The notes: generated from the letters alone by a model not told the origin. 64,000 bases of DNA from Isoptericola croceus (GCF_029382255.1 NZ_JARLLG010000004.1:1-64000); one strand, 5' to 3'. Positions 7,802 to 18,328 are shown, counted from the stretch's first letter. Numbers and translations: made by a program.

Positions 7802-8675
7802 TGACCCGGGTGCTGGTCACCGGGGCGGGTGGCCCGGCGGGCGCCGCACTGGTTCGCGAGCTGCGTGCACGCGGTCACCAGGTGACCGCCGTCGACGCGG
7901 GCGCCCACCCCGGGGTCGTCCGGGTGCCGTACGCGTCGGACCCCGGGTTGGTCGAGGTGCTGCAGCGGCTGGTCGACCTCGGGCGGATCCACCTGGTGGT
8001 TCCCACGGTGAGCGAGGAGCTGCCCGTGCTGTCGGCGTCCGTCGCGCTGCTCAATCCCGCCCATACGGTCGTCGGGCCCGAGCGAGCGGTCGGGCTCGCG
8101 CACGACAAGCTCCGCACCGCCCGGGCGCTCCAGGAGGCGGGGGTGCCCGTCCCCGCGTTCGGTGTGCCGGAGGAGTTCGACGACGCCCACACCGCGATGC
8201 GCGCCCTCGGCGGCGCCGTCGTGACCAAGCCGCGGGTCTCGCGGGGCGGGCGCGGGGTGAGGTGGTCGACGACGCGTGGACCGGCTCGTGGGGCCAGGTC
8301 CCGCCGGGATCCGTCGTCCAGGCGTTCGCACCGGGTGTCGAGTACGCGTCGATGGTCTACCGAGCACCGGGCGATGCTCGCGCGCACGTCACCGTGGTGC
8401 TTGAGAAGACGGCGCTCGCGGAAGGTCGTGTCGGCAACGCCACCGGTGTGCGGCGGGTGCGTGCCGACGACGTCGCCGACGTGGCGAGCCGCGCCGTCGT
8501 CGCGCTCGGGCTGACAGGGCCGGTCGACCTGGACGTCCGGCGCGACGCGGCCGGCCGGCCCGTGGTGCTCGAGGTGAACGCGCGCTTCGGCACCAACTGT
8601 GCTGCCGCTCCGGAGGTGATCGATGCCGTGCTGGCGGATGTCGGTCTACCTGTAGCCGGGGTCGGTGGAGCGTGA
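7801..8675 (+). pseudogene. ATP-grasp carboligase, one-base frameshift
   Basis: The first frame (7801 to about 8257) has a Rossmann-like preATP-grasp start MTRVLVTGAGGPAGAALVRE, then GPERAVGLAHDKLRTARALQ and the ATP-binding strand GGAVVTKPRVSRGGRGV. At the G run 8254-8257 the reading must shift by one base into a second frame: GEVVDDAWTGSWGQ, then VVQAFAPGVEYASMVY, and VVLEVNARFGTNCAAAPE, which holds the metal-binding E-x-N of ATP-grasp enzymes. The stop is at 8673-8675. Each frame ends soon after the shift, so the 875-base gene is either a pseudogene or carries a base-call error in the homopolymer. ATP-grasp enzymes ligate carboxylates to amines or thiols; the substrate is unknown. Confidence 0.82.
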
Positions 8676-8721
8676 CGACAGGGGGTTGGGAGGCGGCCGT
8701 GCACGCTGGGTGTGCCGACCG

Positions 8722-9834
8722 CTAGGCGAAGGCCGCCCGCGCATGGTGCATGAGCAGCAGCAACGGGTCACGGCGGGCCACGAACGCGGCGTCCGGCACG
8801 AGGCCGAGGGCGCGACGCCGGTGCAGCATCGCGAGCTCCGTCGCGGCCTGCTGGTAGTCCGCCAACGCCCTGGCAGGTCCGCGCCCGCGCGTGGCCCGGA
8901 CGTGCTCGCGGGCACGCTGGCGGCGGTGCAGCGACGACAGCATCCAGATGTCCGGCGGCGTGACGACGCCGGTCTCCTGGTACTGCGGCAGGTGGGTCCG
9001 GATGAGGCCGACGATCCGCTTGCGGTCGCGGTGCAGCACGACCCCCAGGGCGACGAGCACCCCCACCCCGACCAGGTAGGCCGCGCCGAGGCCGGCGAGC
9101 CCGAGCGCGGACGACGCGTTCCACACCGAGTGCAGCGCCATCGCTCCGGCGAGCCCGGCGAGCACCGGGACGGTCCTGCTCCGTCCGGGAGCGCGCAGGG
9201 CGGCCGCGGCGACCCCGATCCCCGTCAGCGACGTGCACAGGGGGTGCAGCAGCGGGGAGACGATGCCCCGCACCGTGAAGGTCAGTGCGAGGGTCCCGGG
9301 CGGGGCGAAGGCGTAGTAGCTGATGTTCTCCACGACGGCGAAGCCGAGCGCCACCATCGACCCGTAGATGATGCCGTCGGTGGGACCGTTGAGCTCGTTG
9401 CGGCGGAACCACAGCAGGCCCACCAGCACGGCGCCCTTGAGGATCTCCTCGACCACCGGGGCGGTGATCGCCGCCATGGCGTACATGCCGAGCTCGGCGC
9501 CGAGCATGGGAGCCCACACCAGGTCCAGCCCGGCCGTGTTGAGCAGCATCGCCAGCAGCACGGCCACTCCCGCGCCCCAGCCGAAGGCAGCGACGAGCGC
9601 GTCCGGCGGCTCGGGCTCCAGGCGGTCCAGCGCGAGGATGCCCGCCAGCAGCAGGGGCAGCGGGACGAGCGCGAGCACCACGGCCGTCGGGACGCCCGTG
9701 GCGCCGTCGTGCAGCATGATCGTCAGGGCGACGACCAGGCACAACGAGGACACGGCGATCGTGATGATCGTGCCGATCGACGGACGGGCCGTCGGCCGCC
9801 CGGCAAGGATCGCCCGCGGATCGAGTGGAGGCAT
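8722..9834 (-). CDS. PrsW-family intramembrane metalloprotease
   Basis: A 370-residue membrane protein with about eight hydrophobic segments. The PrsW glutamate motif VVEEILKG is followed by YGSMVALGFAVVENISYY, then by histidines in SPLLHPLCTSL and ALHSVWN, matching the family's proposed zinc-binding residues. PrsW in Bacillus cleaves an anti-sigma factor; most actinobacterial members are uncharacterised. ATG at 9834 is preferred because an ATG at 9858 adds 8 residues without a ribosome site. The cytoplasmic tail after about residue 290 is charged and ends LLLMHHARAAFA. Confidence 0.87.
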   Translation of the reverse strand: MPPLDPRAILAGRPTARPSIGTIITIAVSSLCLVVALTIMLHDGATGVPTAVVLALVPLPLLLAGILALDRLEPEPPDALVAAFGWGAGVAVLLAMLLNTAGLDLVWAPMLGAELGMYAMAAITAPVVEEILKGAVLVGLLWFRRNELNGPTDGIIYGSMVALGFAVVENISYYAFAPPGTLALTFTVRGIVSPLLHPLCTSLTGIGVAAAALRAPGRSRTVPVLAGLAGAMALHSVWNASSALGLAGLGAAYLVGVGVLVALGVVLHRDRKRIVGLIRTHLPQYQETGVVTPPDIWMLSSLHRRQRAREHVRATRGRGPARALADYQQAATELAMLHRRRALGLVPDAAFVARRDPLLLLMHHARAAFA

Positions 9835-9935
9835 GGTCCAGACCTTACTGAGCGGCACCAGGCCGGCACCGATGATTCCTGCCCGGCGGGCGGGTCGGAC
9901 GGGTGAGAGAGTTCGGTCCCACCCGAGGAGGAACC

Positions 9936-10538
9936 ATGGCCACCGTCGTCTCCACCCTGTTCGTCGCGCTCGACGGCGTCGTCGAGCCGGACGAGGTCTG
10001 GCACTTCCCGTACTTCGACGACCGGGTGGGTGCCGCGGTCGCCGAGGACTACGCGGGCACCGACGTGCTGCTGCTCGGCCGCGTGACCTACGACAGCTTC
10101 GCGGGCGCCTGGCCGGAGCGGGAGGCGGCGGGTGGGGAGGACGCCGCGTTCGCTGCCGAGCTGGGCGACCTGCGCAAGCTCGTCGCGACCCGGGGCGACC
10201 AGGACCTCGGGTGGCGCAACGTCGAGCGGACGCCCGACGTCGTCGCTGCGGTCCGCGCGCTGCGCGCGGACCCCGGTGTCGGCAAGGTGCTGGTGGCGGG
10301 ATCGATCGACGTGCTGCGTCAGCTCATGGCCGCCGGCCTCCTCGACGAGCTCCGCCTGCTCCTGCACCCGGCCACGGGCGGCGGAGGCCGGCAGCGCCTC
10401 TTCGCGGACGACGACGGCGCGCAGCACTTCGCGCTCGTGTCCAGCGAGGCGCTCCCCACCGGCGTCGTCCGCCTGGTCTACCGCCCGGCCCCGGCGCCGG
10501 GGGAGCGCCCGTACGCCGAGATCCGCGACGCTCTCTGA
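9936..10538 (+). CDS. dihydrofolate reductase-like (RibD C-terminal domain) protein
   Basis: A 200-residue protein of the DHFR-like/RibD_C family: ATVVSTLFVALDGVVEPDE at the start, VLLLGRVTYDSFAGAWP in the middle, and the NADPH-site strand VLVAGSIDVLRQLMAAGLLD. The ending LRLLLHPATGGGGRQRLF is typical. GAGGAGG lies 5 nt before the ATG. Family members are NADPH-dependent reductases often annotated with riboflavin metabolism, but these stand-alone actinobacterial ones have no proven substrate. It converges on pgi with a 31-bp gap. Confidence 0.85.
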   Translation: MATVVSTLFVALDGVVEPDEVWHFPYFDDRVGAAVAEDYAGTDVLLLGRVTYDSFAGAWPEREAAGGEDAAFAAELGDLRKLVATRGDQDLGWRNVERTPDVVAAVRALRADPGVGKVLVAGSIDVLRQLMAAGLLDELRLLLHPATGGGGRQRLFADDDGAQHFALVSSEALPTGVVRLVYRPAPAPGERPYAEIRDAL

Positions 10539-10569
10539 GGTGCTGCCCTCGCCGGGGCCACCACGTTTC

Positions 10570-12279
10570 TCAGGCCCGCTGCTCCCGGTAGTACGTGATG
10601 AGCGCCCGGGTCGAGGAGTCCTGGTCGGCCAGCGTGGTGTCGTCGCCCGAGACGGCCGGGGAGATCTCCAGCGCGAGCTTCTTGCCGAGCTCCACCCCCC
10701 ACTGGTCGAACGAGTCGATGCCCCACACGACACCCTGGACGAACGTGATGTGCTCGTACAGCGCGACGAGCTGCCCCAGCACGGAAGGGGTCAGGGCGGG
10801 TGCCATGATCGACGTCGTCGGCCGGTTGCCGGAGAACACACGGGCCGGGACCACGGCCTCGTCGGTGCCCTCGGCTCGCACCTCGTCCGCCGTCTTGCCG
10901 AACGCCAGCGCCTTGGTCTGGGCGAAGAAGTTCGCGAGGAACAGCTCGTGGACGTCGGCGCCGGGCTGCACCGCCTTGCCGTCACCGTCAGCATCGGTGA
11001 GCGGGTAGGCGGGCGTCGCGAACGCGATGAAGTCGGCCGGGATGGTGCGGGTGCCCTGGTGGATGAGCTGGTAGAACGCGTGCTGCCCGTTGGTGCCGGG
11101 CTCGCCCCAGAAGACCTCGCCGGTCTGGGTGGTCACGGGGGAGCCGTCCCAGCGCACGGACTTGCCGTTGGATTCCATGGTGAGCTGCTGCAGGTACGCA
11201 GGGAAGCGGTGCAGCTGCTGGGCGTACGGCAGCACGGCGTGCGTGTGCGCGTCGAGGAAGTTCGTGTTCCAGACGTTGAGCAGCCCCATCAGCGCGGGGA
11301 CGTTCTGCTCGAGCGGCGTGCTGCGGAAGTGCTCGTCCATGGTGCGGAAGCCGGCGAGGAGCTCACGGAACCGTTCCGGGCCGAACGCGATCGCCAGGGA
11401 GAGGCCGATCGCGGAGTCGACCGAGTAGCGGCCGCCCACCCAGTCCCAGAACCCGAAGGCGTTGGCCGGGTCGATGCCGAACGCGGCGACCTTGTCGAGC
11501 GCCGTGGAGACGGCCACGAAGTGCTGCCCGACGGCGGCCTGCCGCGCGGAGTCGGTGTCCTCGATGGCGCCGGAGGCGGCGAGGGCCTCCCAGAGCCACG
11601 CCCGTGCGAGCCGGGCGTTGGTCAGCGTCTCGAGCGTGCCGAAGGTCTTGGAGGCGACGATGAACAGCGTCGTCTCCGGGTCGAGCCCGGCGGTCTTCTG
11701 GGCGACGTCGGTCGGGTCGATGTTGGAGACGAACCGTGCCTCCAGGCCCTCGCGGAGGTACGGGCGCAGCGCCTCGTAGACCATGACCGGGCCGAGGTCG
11801 GAGCCGCCGATGCCGATGTTGACGATCGTGGTGACGGGCTTGCCGGTGACGCCGGTCCACTCGCCGGAGCGGACATTGTCGGCGAAGGCGCTGAGTCGGT
11901 CGAGCTCCCGGGCGACGTCCGCGTCGACGTCCTGGCCGTCGACGACGAGCGGCGGCTGGGTGCCGGGCGCGCGGCGCAGCGCGGTGTGCAGCACGGCGCG
12001 GTCCTCGGTGACGTTGATGTGCTCGCCGGTGAACATCGCCTCGATGCGCTCGGGCAGGTTCACCTCGTGCGCGAGCTGGACCAGCAGCTCGAGCGTCTCG
12101 TCCGTGACGAGGTTCTTGGACAGGTCCACGAACAGGTCGCCGGCAGTGTGGCTGTGGCGCTCGGCGCGGCCCGGGTCGGTGGCGAACCAGCCGCGCAGGT
12201 CCCCGCGGAACCCGCGGTGGTGACGCTGGAGCTCGCCCCAGGCGGACGTGGCGGAGGCATCGACAGGTGAGGTCGTCAT
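10570..12279 (-). CDS. pgi: glucose-6-phosphate isomerase
   Basis: A 569-residue cytosolic enzyme interconverting glucose-6-phosphate and fructose-6-phosphate in glycolysis and gluconeogenesis. It shows both family signatures, [15 protein letters not shown] near the start of the SIS domain and [18 protein letters not shown] near the end. The catalytic Glu lies in [18 protein letters not shown], which also holds the catalytic His. The length matches the long bacterial form (about 550). ATG at 12279 is followed by [14 protein letters not shown] and preceded by AGGGACC. The frame stays open upstream, but that part is antisense to the next gene. Confidence 0.97.
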   Translation of the reverse strand: MTTSPVDASATSAWGELQRHHRGFRGDLRGWFATDPGRAERHSHTAGDLFVDLSKNLVTDETLELLVQLAHEVNLPERIEAMFTGEHINVTEDRAVLHTALRRAPGTQPPLVVDGQDVDADVARELDRLSAFADNVRSGEWTGVTGKPVTTIVNIGIGGSDLGPVMVYEALRPYLREGLEARFVSNIDPTDVAQKTAGLDPETTLFIVASKTFGTLETLTNARLARAWLWEALAASGAIEDTDSARQAAVGQHFVAVSTALDKVAAFGIDPANAFGFWDWVGGRYSVDSAIGLSLAIAFGPERFRELLAGFRTMDEHFRSTPLEQNVPALMGLLNVWNTNFLDAHTHAVLPYAQQLHRFPAYLQQLTMESNGKSVRWDGSPVTTQTGEVFWGEPGTNGQHAFYQLIHQGTRTIPADFIAFATPAYPLTDADGDGKAVQPGADVHELFLANFFAQTKALAFGKTADEVRAEGTDEAVVPARVFSGNRPTTSIMAPALTPSVLGQLVALYEHITFVQGVVWGIDSFDQWGVELGKKLALEISPAVSGDDTTLADQDSSTRALITYYREQRA

Positions 12280-12372
12280 GGTCCCTACGGTAGTGATGCG
12301 CGCACCGGTGCGCGCAGTCGTCCGGCGTGCGGTCGCCGCGCGCCGGAGGCCGTTCATGGCCAGGATGGGGCG

Positions 12373-13596
12373 ATGGGAACCAGCAACCTCGAGCTCCTCA
12401 CCGGCGACGACGCGACCGAGCTGCTCGCGACGGCCGTCTCCACCGCGGGTGGGGAGCTCGTGGACTGGGCGGTCCGCCAGGTCGACCACCGTCCGGGCCG
12501 GTCCACCACCGTCGCGTACCGGGCGCGGGTGCGGTGGGTCGTCGGTGGGGCGGGTGCCGCCGAGCCGCAGGTCCGCACCGAGACGCTCGGCGCCTCCCTG
12601 GGCCGGCCCGGCGACCAGCACGTGCCCGGTGTCCTCACCCTGGACGACGGCGAGCACGAGGTCGCCGTGTGGCGGTTCCCGGGTGATCCGGGCCTGCCCG
12701 CCCTGGCCACCGCCTACGATGCCGAGGCGGTCGGCACGCTGCTCGGCGACCTGGGTGTGCCGGAGGTCGCGCGCGGACCGGTGACCTTGCGGGTGCGCGC
12801 CTACCGGCCCACCCGCCGGGCGGTCATCGAGGCGAGCACCCCGGGCGCCCGGGTCTTCCTCAAGGTCGTGCGTCCCGAGAAGGGCGACGAGCTCTACGCC
12901 CGGCACGCGTTGCTCGCCGGTGCCGGGCTGCCCGTGCCGAAGCCGCTGGGCCGCAACGCCGACGGGCTGCTCGTCATCGCGCCGCTCCCGGGGGAGTCGA
13001 TGCGGCACGCGGTGCGTGACGGTGGCCTGGTCCCCGCGGCGGGCGACGTCGTCGACCTCCTGGAGCAGCTGCCCGACGGCGTGACGGACCTTCCGCACCG
13101 GTCGTCCTGGAGCGAGAACGCGGCCCACTACGCCTCGGTCATCGGGGCCGCGCTGCCTGCGGAGGCCGGCCGCGCGGCGCAGCTCGCCGCCGTCGTCGCC
13201 GGCCGGATCGCGGGTCAGGCGCCCAAGGAGCCGACCCACGGTGACCTGTACGAGTCGCAGATCATGCTCGGTGGGGACGGGCGCATCACGGGCCTGCTCG
13301 ACGTCGACTCCGCGGGCCCGGGCCGGCGGGCGGACGACCTGGCCTGCCTCGTCGCGCACATCGAGACGCTCTCGTTGCTGCGGGGGTGGGACACCGAGCG
13401 CCTGCACTCCCTGGCCCTGGAGTATGCGCAGGGGTTCGCGGGCGTGGTCGACCCGGACGAGCTCTTCGCCCGCACCGCCGGGGTCCTGCTGTCCCTGGCG
13501 ACCGGACCGCACCGGGTCCAGGAGGCGGACTGGCCGCGGCAGACCTCGCGCCGCCTCGACACCGTGGAACGGTGGCTCAACGCCCGGCCTGCGTGA
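12373..13596 (+). CDS. aminoglycoside phosphotransferase-fold small-molecule kinase
   Basis: A 407-residue APH-fold kinase. The catalytic loop is [13 protein letters not shown] (His-Gly-Asp, then Gln in place of the usual Asn) and the metal-binding [15 protein letters not shown] replaces the IDWxxA/DPxxDLA of classic APHs. [14 protein letters not shown] carries the N-lobe Lys. The N-terminal 130 residues are an extra domain, as in maltokinase-like and related actinobacterial members. It is divergent from pgi (93-bp gap), which loosely suggests sugar phosphorylation; the substrate is unproven. Its end overlaps the convergent GNAT gene by 20 bp. Confidence 0.78.
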   Translation: MGTSNLELLTGDDATELLATAVSTAGGELVDWAVRQVDHRPGRSTTVAYRARVRWVVGGAGAAEPQVRTETLGASLGRPGDQHVPGVLTLDDGEHEVAVWRFPGDPGLPALATAYDAEAVGTLLGDLGVPEVARGPVTLRVRAYRPTRRAVIEASTPGARVFLKVVRPEKGDELYARHALLAGAGLPVPKPLGRNADGLLVIAPLPGESMRHAVRDGGLVPAAGDVVDLLEQLPDGVTDLPHRSSWSENAAHYASVIGAALPAEAGRAAQLAAVVAGRIAGQAPKEPTHGDLYESQIMLGGDGRITGLLDVDSAGPGRRADDLACLVAHIETLSLLRGWDTERLHSLALEYAQGFAGVVDPDELFARTAGVLLSLATGPHRVQEADWPRQTSRRLDTVERWLNARPA

Positions 13597-14689
13597 GCCG
13601 GAGCGTCGCCGAGCCGCCCTCGGCACGGAACCCGAGCGCCTCGTTGATGGCGAGCATGTGGGCGTTCTCCGCGGCGTTGCCCGTGTGGACACGGCGGGTG
13701 GACGGCCGCCGCCGGGCCAGGGCCTGCAGGTTGACGGCCTTGACCAGCATGCCGAGCCGGTGGCCGCGGTGGGCCTGCAGCACGATCGTGTCCTCCTGGT
13801 CGGCGGACTCGCCGTCGTCGGTGGGGAACAGCAGCATCGTCATGGCGGCGAGCTCGCCGGTGGCGACGTGCTCGGCGGCGGTCACGACGAACCCGTCGCC
13901 ACTTTCGTGATGCCGGGCGACGAGGTCGCGGACGCGACCCGTGTCCCAGACCTCCTCGGCCCAGTCCATCTCGCCGCTGGGCACGTCGGTGGACATGCGG
14001 GTCTCGAGGGCAGCGAACCCGGCCAGCCAGGTGGCAGGGATCTCGTCGTGCCACGTGTGCAGCCGGTAGCCCGGTGCGTGCTCCAGAGCGTCGGCGGCGA
14101 GGCGTTCGAGCCGAGCGGGCTCGACGGGGACGGAGAGCACCGACCGGCGCTCGACCTGCTCCAGCCGGTAGCCGCGGGCGAGCGCGAACGCGACCCCGGG
14201 ATGGTCCGCCGGGGCGTGGCCGGTGTCCGTGGGCGGCGTGAGCAGCCGGTCGCCCGGCGCGGGCTCGCCGAACGCGACCTCGGTGAGCACCGTGCGGCGC
14301 CCGTCGTCGGCCGCCTCGGCCTCGATGCGGTCGGCGAGCGCGGTCCCGATCCCACGGCGCCGGTGCCGGGGATGGACCATGACGGTCACGTCGGCCCAGG
14401 TGCGGTTGTCGTCGAGGTCGCCCCACAGCGTCGCGGCTCCGACGACGTCACCGGGAGTGCCGCCGTCGGGCGCGACGGCCACGAGCCGGACCGTCCTGAC
14501 GTGGTCCTGGTGGCGCACGTCGGCGTGGACGGCCGCGGCGGTCCACGCGGCGTCGGCGTGGCCGAGGTCGGCGAGCCCGGCGGCGCGTTCGAGCTCGGCG
14601 ATGCCGTGGTAGGCCCAGGCCGTCGGGTCGTGGAGGCTGGTGGGGTGCGGCGCCGCGACGATCCGCCACGCCGGGGTGCCGGTGCTCAT
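13577..14689 (-). CDS. tandem GNAT-family N-acetyltransferase
   Basis: A 370-residue protein made of two GNAT folds. The first carries the acetyl-CoA loop [20 protein letters not shown] (about residues 113-132). The second has the looser [20 protein letters not shown] and ends [20 protein letters not shown], the usual GNAT alpha-4 Asn-x-x-Met region. This double arrangement resembles actinobacterial Eis/mycothiol-synthase-like proteins, but the acceptor is not evident. ATG at 14689 starts [11 protein letters not shown]. It lies 43 bp downstream of the LacI gene on the same strand and may be cotranscribed. Confidence 0.85.
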   Translation of the reverse strand: MSTGTPAWRIVAAPHPTSLHDPTAWAYHGIAELERAAGLADLGHADAAWTAAAVHADVRHQDHVRTVRLVAVAPDGGTPGDVVGAATLWGDLDDNRTWADVTVMVHPRHRRRGIGTALADRIEAEAADDGRRTVLTEVAFGEPAPGDRLLTPPTDTGHAPADHPGVAFALARGYRLEQVERRSVLSVPVEPARLERLAADALEHAPGYRLHTWHDEIPATWLAGFAALETRMSTDVPSGEMDWAEEVWDTGRVRDLVARHHESGDGFVVTAAEHVATGELAAMTMLLFPTDDGESADQEDTIVLQAHRGHRLGMLVKAVNLQALARRRPSTRRVHTGNAAENAHMLAINEALGFRAEGGSATLRLTQAGR

Positions 14690-14732
14690 GGCCCCATGGT
14701 GCGCGGTGGGGCGTGCGGCCGCCAGTGGTTGC

Positions 14733-15791
14733 TCAGGCGGGTGCGGGCCCGGTGCTGCCACGCACGACGAGCGACGTCGGCAGGCGCAGGTGCTGCTCGC
14801 GGGGCGACCCCTCGAGGAGGTCGAGCACCATGCGCAGCGCCTCGGTGCCCATCTGGTGCAGCGGCTGTGCCACGGTGGTGAGGGCGGGCGAGGTGGTCAT
14901 CGACTCGGGGACGTTGTCGAAGCCCACGACGGACAGGTCCTCAGGGACGCGCAGCCCGAGGTCCGTCGCGACCTCGATCACGTGGATGGCCGACTGGTCG
15001 TTGGCGGCGAAGACTGCGGTGGGTCGCTCGCCGCGCGTCGGTGCGAGCAGCTCGCGTGCCGGGGTGTCCGCGGTGCTGGGGCGGTACCCGCCGACCCGGA
15101 TCAGCGACTGGTCGACCGTGATCCCTGCGGCCTCGAGGGCCTGGCGGTATCCGAGCTCACGCAGCCGGGCGGACTCCAGGTCGGGGCGTCCGCCCAGGTG
15201 GGCGATGCGCCGGTGGCCGAGCGAGAGCAGGTGCTCCACGGCTTCGCGCGCGCCGGTGGTGTTGTCGGAGTCGACGGTGTGCGTGCCCTCGGGCCCGGTG
15301 TGCGGGTCGATGGCGACCACCGGGATGCCGTTGGCCTCGGACAGGACCATGGTCGGGGTGACGACGATCGCGGCGTCGATGAGGGTGCCGGCGAGCCGGG
15401 AGAGCGAACGGCGCTCCCAGCCTCCGAGGGCTCCGCCGTCGGTTCCTCCGGAGTAGGCGAGGAGCTCGTAGCCGGTGCCGTCGACGCCGGCCGAGATGCC
15501 CTTGAGCAGCTCGGTGGAGTACGGCTCGAACTCCGCCACCAGGACGCCGACGACGTTGGTCGACTGGCGGCGCAGGCTGCGGGCGACCAGCGAGGACTCG
15601 TAGCCGAGGTCGGCGACGACGCCGAGGACCCGCTCCGCCGTCGCCGGCGCGACGCCGTAGCGGTTGTTGACGACCTTGGAGACGGTGGCCACGGAGACGC
15701 CCGCGATCCGCGCGACGTCGGAGATCGTCACGCGACCCACGATGGGTCCGGACGGGGTTCCCGCGGGGGGCGGTTCGGCGGCGGTGCTCAC
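14733..15791 (-). CDS. LacI-family transcriptional regulator of the sugar locus
   Basis: A 352-residue repressor. The HTH is at residues about 22-45 (VTISDVARIAGVSVATVSKV), followed by the hinge NNRYGVAPATAERVLGV. A PBP-like ligand domain follows and ends LRLPTSLVVRGSTGPAP. GTG at 15791 is chosen as the first in-frame start after upstream stops; an internal GTG at VGRVTISD is possible and ribosome sites are weak for both. It diverges from the sugar ABC operon, and an ATCG-AAAA-CGAT dyad in the shared region is its likely operator. It probably derepresses the operon on binding an imported sugar. Confidence 0.92.
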   Translation of the reverse strand: MSTAAEPPPAGTPSGPIVGRVTISDVARIAGVSVATVSKVVNNRYGVAPATAERVLGVVADLGYESSLVARSLRRQSTNVVGVLVAEFEPYSTELLKGISAGVDGTGYELLAYSGGTDGGALGGWERRSLSRLAGTLIDAAIVVTPTMVLSEANGIPVVAIDPHTGPEGTHTVDSDNTTGAREAVEHLLSLGHRRIAHLGGRPDLESARLRELGYRQALEAAGITVDQSLIRVGGYRPSTADTPARELLAPTRGERPTAVFAANDQSAIHVIEVATDLGLRVPEDLSVVGFDNVPESMTTSPALTTVAQPLHQMGTEALRMVLDLLEGSPREQHLRLPTSLVVRGSTGPAPA

Positions 15792-15854
15792 AGGACGACA
15801 GTATCCGGCAACGGCGGATCGCGACGAACAGGGGCGCCCCGTGTCGAAACCGTT

Positions 15855-15896
15855 ATCGAAAACGATTGACGAATCCGATGCGCCGCTGCAAAAGTG
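15855..15896 (+). promoter_or_regulatory. LacI-type operator overlapping the sugar-operon promoter
   Basis: The dyad ATCG-AAAA-CGAT (15855-15866) abuts TTGACG (15867-15872), a good -35 box, with AAAAGT (15891-15896) as a weak -10 after 18 bases. A repressor bound there would block RNA polymerase. It lies 64 bp from the regulator start and about 95 bp before the binding-protein gene. Confidence 0.6.
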
Positions 15897-15989
15897 GGGC
15901 GCGGGCGGCTGGCCGCAGCACGGGAGCACCATCGACGGCCACTCGCAGCACCGAAGTACCACTGTCGACGACGACCAAGGGGTTCCACG

Positions 15990-17312
15990 ATGACGAGGAA
16001 GATGCGAGGCGCGACCGCGGTCGCGCTCGGCGCGACCGTCGCCCTGCTGGCCACGGCCTGTGCCGGCCAAGGGACGGCCGACCAGGACACGGACACCGAC
16101 GAGACCACCACGTCCGAGGGCGGAGACGTCACCCTGCAGTGGTGGCACAACTCGAACACCGGTGAGGGCAAGGAGTACTACGACCAGGTGGCCGCGGACT
16201 TCGAGGCCGCCAACCCGGGCGTGACCATCGAGGTGTCCGCCCAGCAGCACGAAGACATGACGACGCGGCTCCAGGCCGCCTTCCAGTCCGGCAGCGGCAT
16301 CCCGGACGTCTACATGAGCCGTGGTGGCGGTGAGCTCCTGGTCGAGGTCGAAGGTGGCCTCGTCCGCGACCTGACCGAGGACGCGGCAGAGACCATCGAC
16401 ACGATCTCGGCCTTCGCCGGCCAGTACTCGGTCGAGGACCGCGTCTACGCCCTGCCGTTCTCCATGGGTCTGGTGGGCTTCTGGTACAACACCGACCTGT
16501 TCGCCGAGGCCGGCATCACCGACGTGTCGCCGAACCCGACGATCGACGAGTTCAACGGGTATGTCGACCAGCTCAAGGACGCCGGGATCGACCCGATCTC
16601 GGTCGGGGCCGGTGACGGTTGGCCTGCCGCCCACTACTGGTACTACAACGTCGTGCGCGAGTGCACCTTCGACACCGTCGAGGCCGCCATCGACTCGGGC
16701 GACTACTCCGACGACTGCTTCATCGCCGCGGGCGAGCAGCTCGAGGACCTGATCGAGACCGAGCCGTTCAACCCGGGCTTCCTGGGAACCGTGGCGCAGT
16801 CCGGTCCGACATCGGCCTCCGGTCTGCTCGCCACCGAGCGGGTCGCCATGGAGCTGGCCGGCCACTGGGAGCCCGGTGTCGTCGGTGGCCTGCGCGAGGA
16901 CGGCGAGGTCCCGGACTTCCTCGGCTGGTTCGCCTATCCGACCTTCGACGGTCAGGCCGGCGACCCGAACGACCAGATGGGTGGCGGCGACGCCTGGTCG
17001 GTGTCCGCCCAGGCGCCCGACGTCGCGGTCGACTTCGCCGAGTACCTGCTCTCCGACGAGGTCCAGATCGGCTTCGCCGAGCTCGACATGGGCCTGCCGA
17101 CCAACCCGGCCGCGACCGACTCGCTCACCAACGAGACGCTCGCGCAGCTCATCCCGGTCCGTGACAGCGGTGGCAACACCCAGCTCTACCTCGACACCCG
17201 CCTCGGACAGTCCGTCGGTGGTGCCATGAACGACGCGATCGCGCTGATGTTCGCCGAGCAGGCGGGCCCGCAGGACGTCGTCGACGCGATCGAAGACGCT
17301 GCGGCGCAGTGA
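15990..17312 (+). CDS. sugar ABC transporter substrate-binding lipoprotein
   Basis: A 440-residue family-1 extracellular solute-binding protein. The signal ends in the lipobox LLATACAGQ, so it is a lipoprotein. The mature start VTLQWWHNSNTGEGKEYYDQ, the QAAFQSGSGIPDVYMSRGGG segment and the VYALPFSMGLVGFWYNTDLF strand are typical of oligosaccharide-binding members. AAGGGG precedes ATG 15990. It is first in an operon with two permeases and a GH3 glycosidase, so a beta-linked oligosaccharide (cello- or xylo-oligomer) is the inferred ligand. No ATPase is encoded here; a shared MsiK-type ATPase elsewhere would be needed. Confidence 0.9.
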   Translation: MTRKMRGATAVALGATVALLATACAGQGTADQDTDTDETTTSEGGDVTLQWWHNSNTGEGKEYYDQVAADFEAANPGVTIEVSAQQHEDMTTRLQAAFQSGSGIPDVYMSRGGGELLVEVEGGLVRDLTEDAAETIDTISAFAGQYSVEDRVYALPFSMGLVGFWYNTDLFAEAGITDVSPNPTIDEFNGYVDQLKDAGIDPISVGAGDGWPAAHYWYYNVVRECTFDTVEAAIDSGDYSDDCFIAAGEQLEDLIETEPFNPGFLGTVAQSGPTSASGLLATERVAMELAGHWEPGVVGGLREDGEVPDFLGWFAYPTFDGQAGDPNDQMGGGDAWSVSAQAPDVAVDFAEYLLSDEVQIGFAELDMGLPTNPAATDSLTNETLAQLIPVRDSGGNTQLYLDTRLGQSVGGAMNDAIALMFAEQAGPQDVVDAIEDAAAQ

Positions 17313-18328
17313 GCAAGATGGCAGACGACTCGACCGTCTCGACGACGGCCGCACCGCCTGCCACCTCCTCCGGCCCGGCTGCCGGCGCGACCCGAACGGG
17401 TCGCCCGGCAGCCGGGCAGTCGGCTGGGGGGCGGACGGCGCACTCGAACCTTCGCAAGCGCCTGGAGATCGCGTTCTTCGTGACCCCGGCCCTCGCCCTG
17501 CTCTTCCTCTTCGTCGCCTGGCCGGTCGTCACGGCCGTCCAGATGTCGATGTTCCGGTGGAACGGCATCGGTCCGCTCGTCGACTTCGTCGGGCTCCAGA
17601 ACTACGTCCGGGTCCTGAGCAACGACGTGTTCATCGGCTCGCTGGTCAACAACCTGATCATCATCGCGTCGTCGATCGCGATCCAGCTGCCGCTCGGCCT
17701 AGCGATCGCCCTGCTCCTGAACCGCAAGATGTGGGGTCAGGGGCTGATGCGAACGGTCATCTTCATGCCGTACGTCCTGGCTGAGGTGGTGGCCGGCGTC
17801 ATCTGGTTCCAGCTGCTGCAGCCGCAGTACGGCGTGATCGACACGGTCCTGCAGTCGGTCGGTATCGATCCGCCGCCACAGGGCTGGCTCGGCGACATGG
17901 ACCTGGCGCTGTGGACCGTCGTCGTCATCCTGACGTGGAAGTACATCGGCCTGGCCGTGATCCTCTTCCTCGCCGGGCTGCAAGGCGTCCCGGACGAGCT
18001 CTACGAGGCTGCCCAGCTCGACGGTGCCTCCTGGTGGCAGGTGCAGCGCAAGATCACCATCCCGCTGCTCGGCCCCACCATCCGGACCTGGGCGTTCCTG
18101 TCCATGATCGGGTCGCTGCAGCTCTTCGACATGGTCTGGATCCTCACGCGTGGAGGCCCGGCCAACGCCACCAGCACCATGGCGATCTTCCTCGTCAACG
18201 AGGGGACGAACCGCGCCAACTTCGGTATCGCCGGAGCCGCGTCCGTGATCCTCTTCGTCATCGCCCTCACCATGGCGGTGCTCTACCAACGGCTGGTCAT
18301 GCGCCGTGACACCAAGGGGGGTTCATGA
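17309..18328 (+). CDS. sugar ABC transporter permease (MalF/LacF type)
   Basis: A 339-residue membrane protein. A Thr/Ala/Pro-rich cytoplasmic N-terminus of about 50 residues leads to six hydrophobic segments. The EAA loop is DELYEAAQLDGASWWQVQRK with ITIPLLGPT after it. GTG at 17309 overlaps the previous stop (GTGA); ATG at 17318 is an alternative. It pairs with the next permease to form the channel. Confidence 0.9.
   Translation: MSKMADDSTVSTTAAPPATSSGPAAGATRTGRPAAGQSAGGRTAHSNLRKRLEIAFFVTPALALLFLFVAWPVVTAVQMSMFRWNGIGPLVDFVGLQNYVRVLSNDVFIGSLVNNLIIIASSIAIQLPLGLAIALLLNRKMWGQGLMRTVIFMPYVLAEVVAGVIWFQLLQPQYGVIDTVLQSVGIDPPPQGWLGDMDLALWTVVVILTWKYIGLAVILFLAGLQGVPDELYEAAQLDGASWWQVQRKITIPLLGPTIRTWAFLSMIGSLQLFDMVWILTRGGPANATSTMAIFLVNEGTNRANFGIAGAASVILFVIALTMAVLYQRLVMRRDTKGGS

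Noticed and set aside
12280-13692. Upstream extension of the pgi reading frame
   Set aside because: The frame is open, but glucose-6-phosphate isomerase homology begins at 12279 and the extension is antisense to the phosphotransferase gene.
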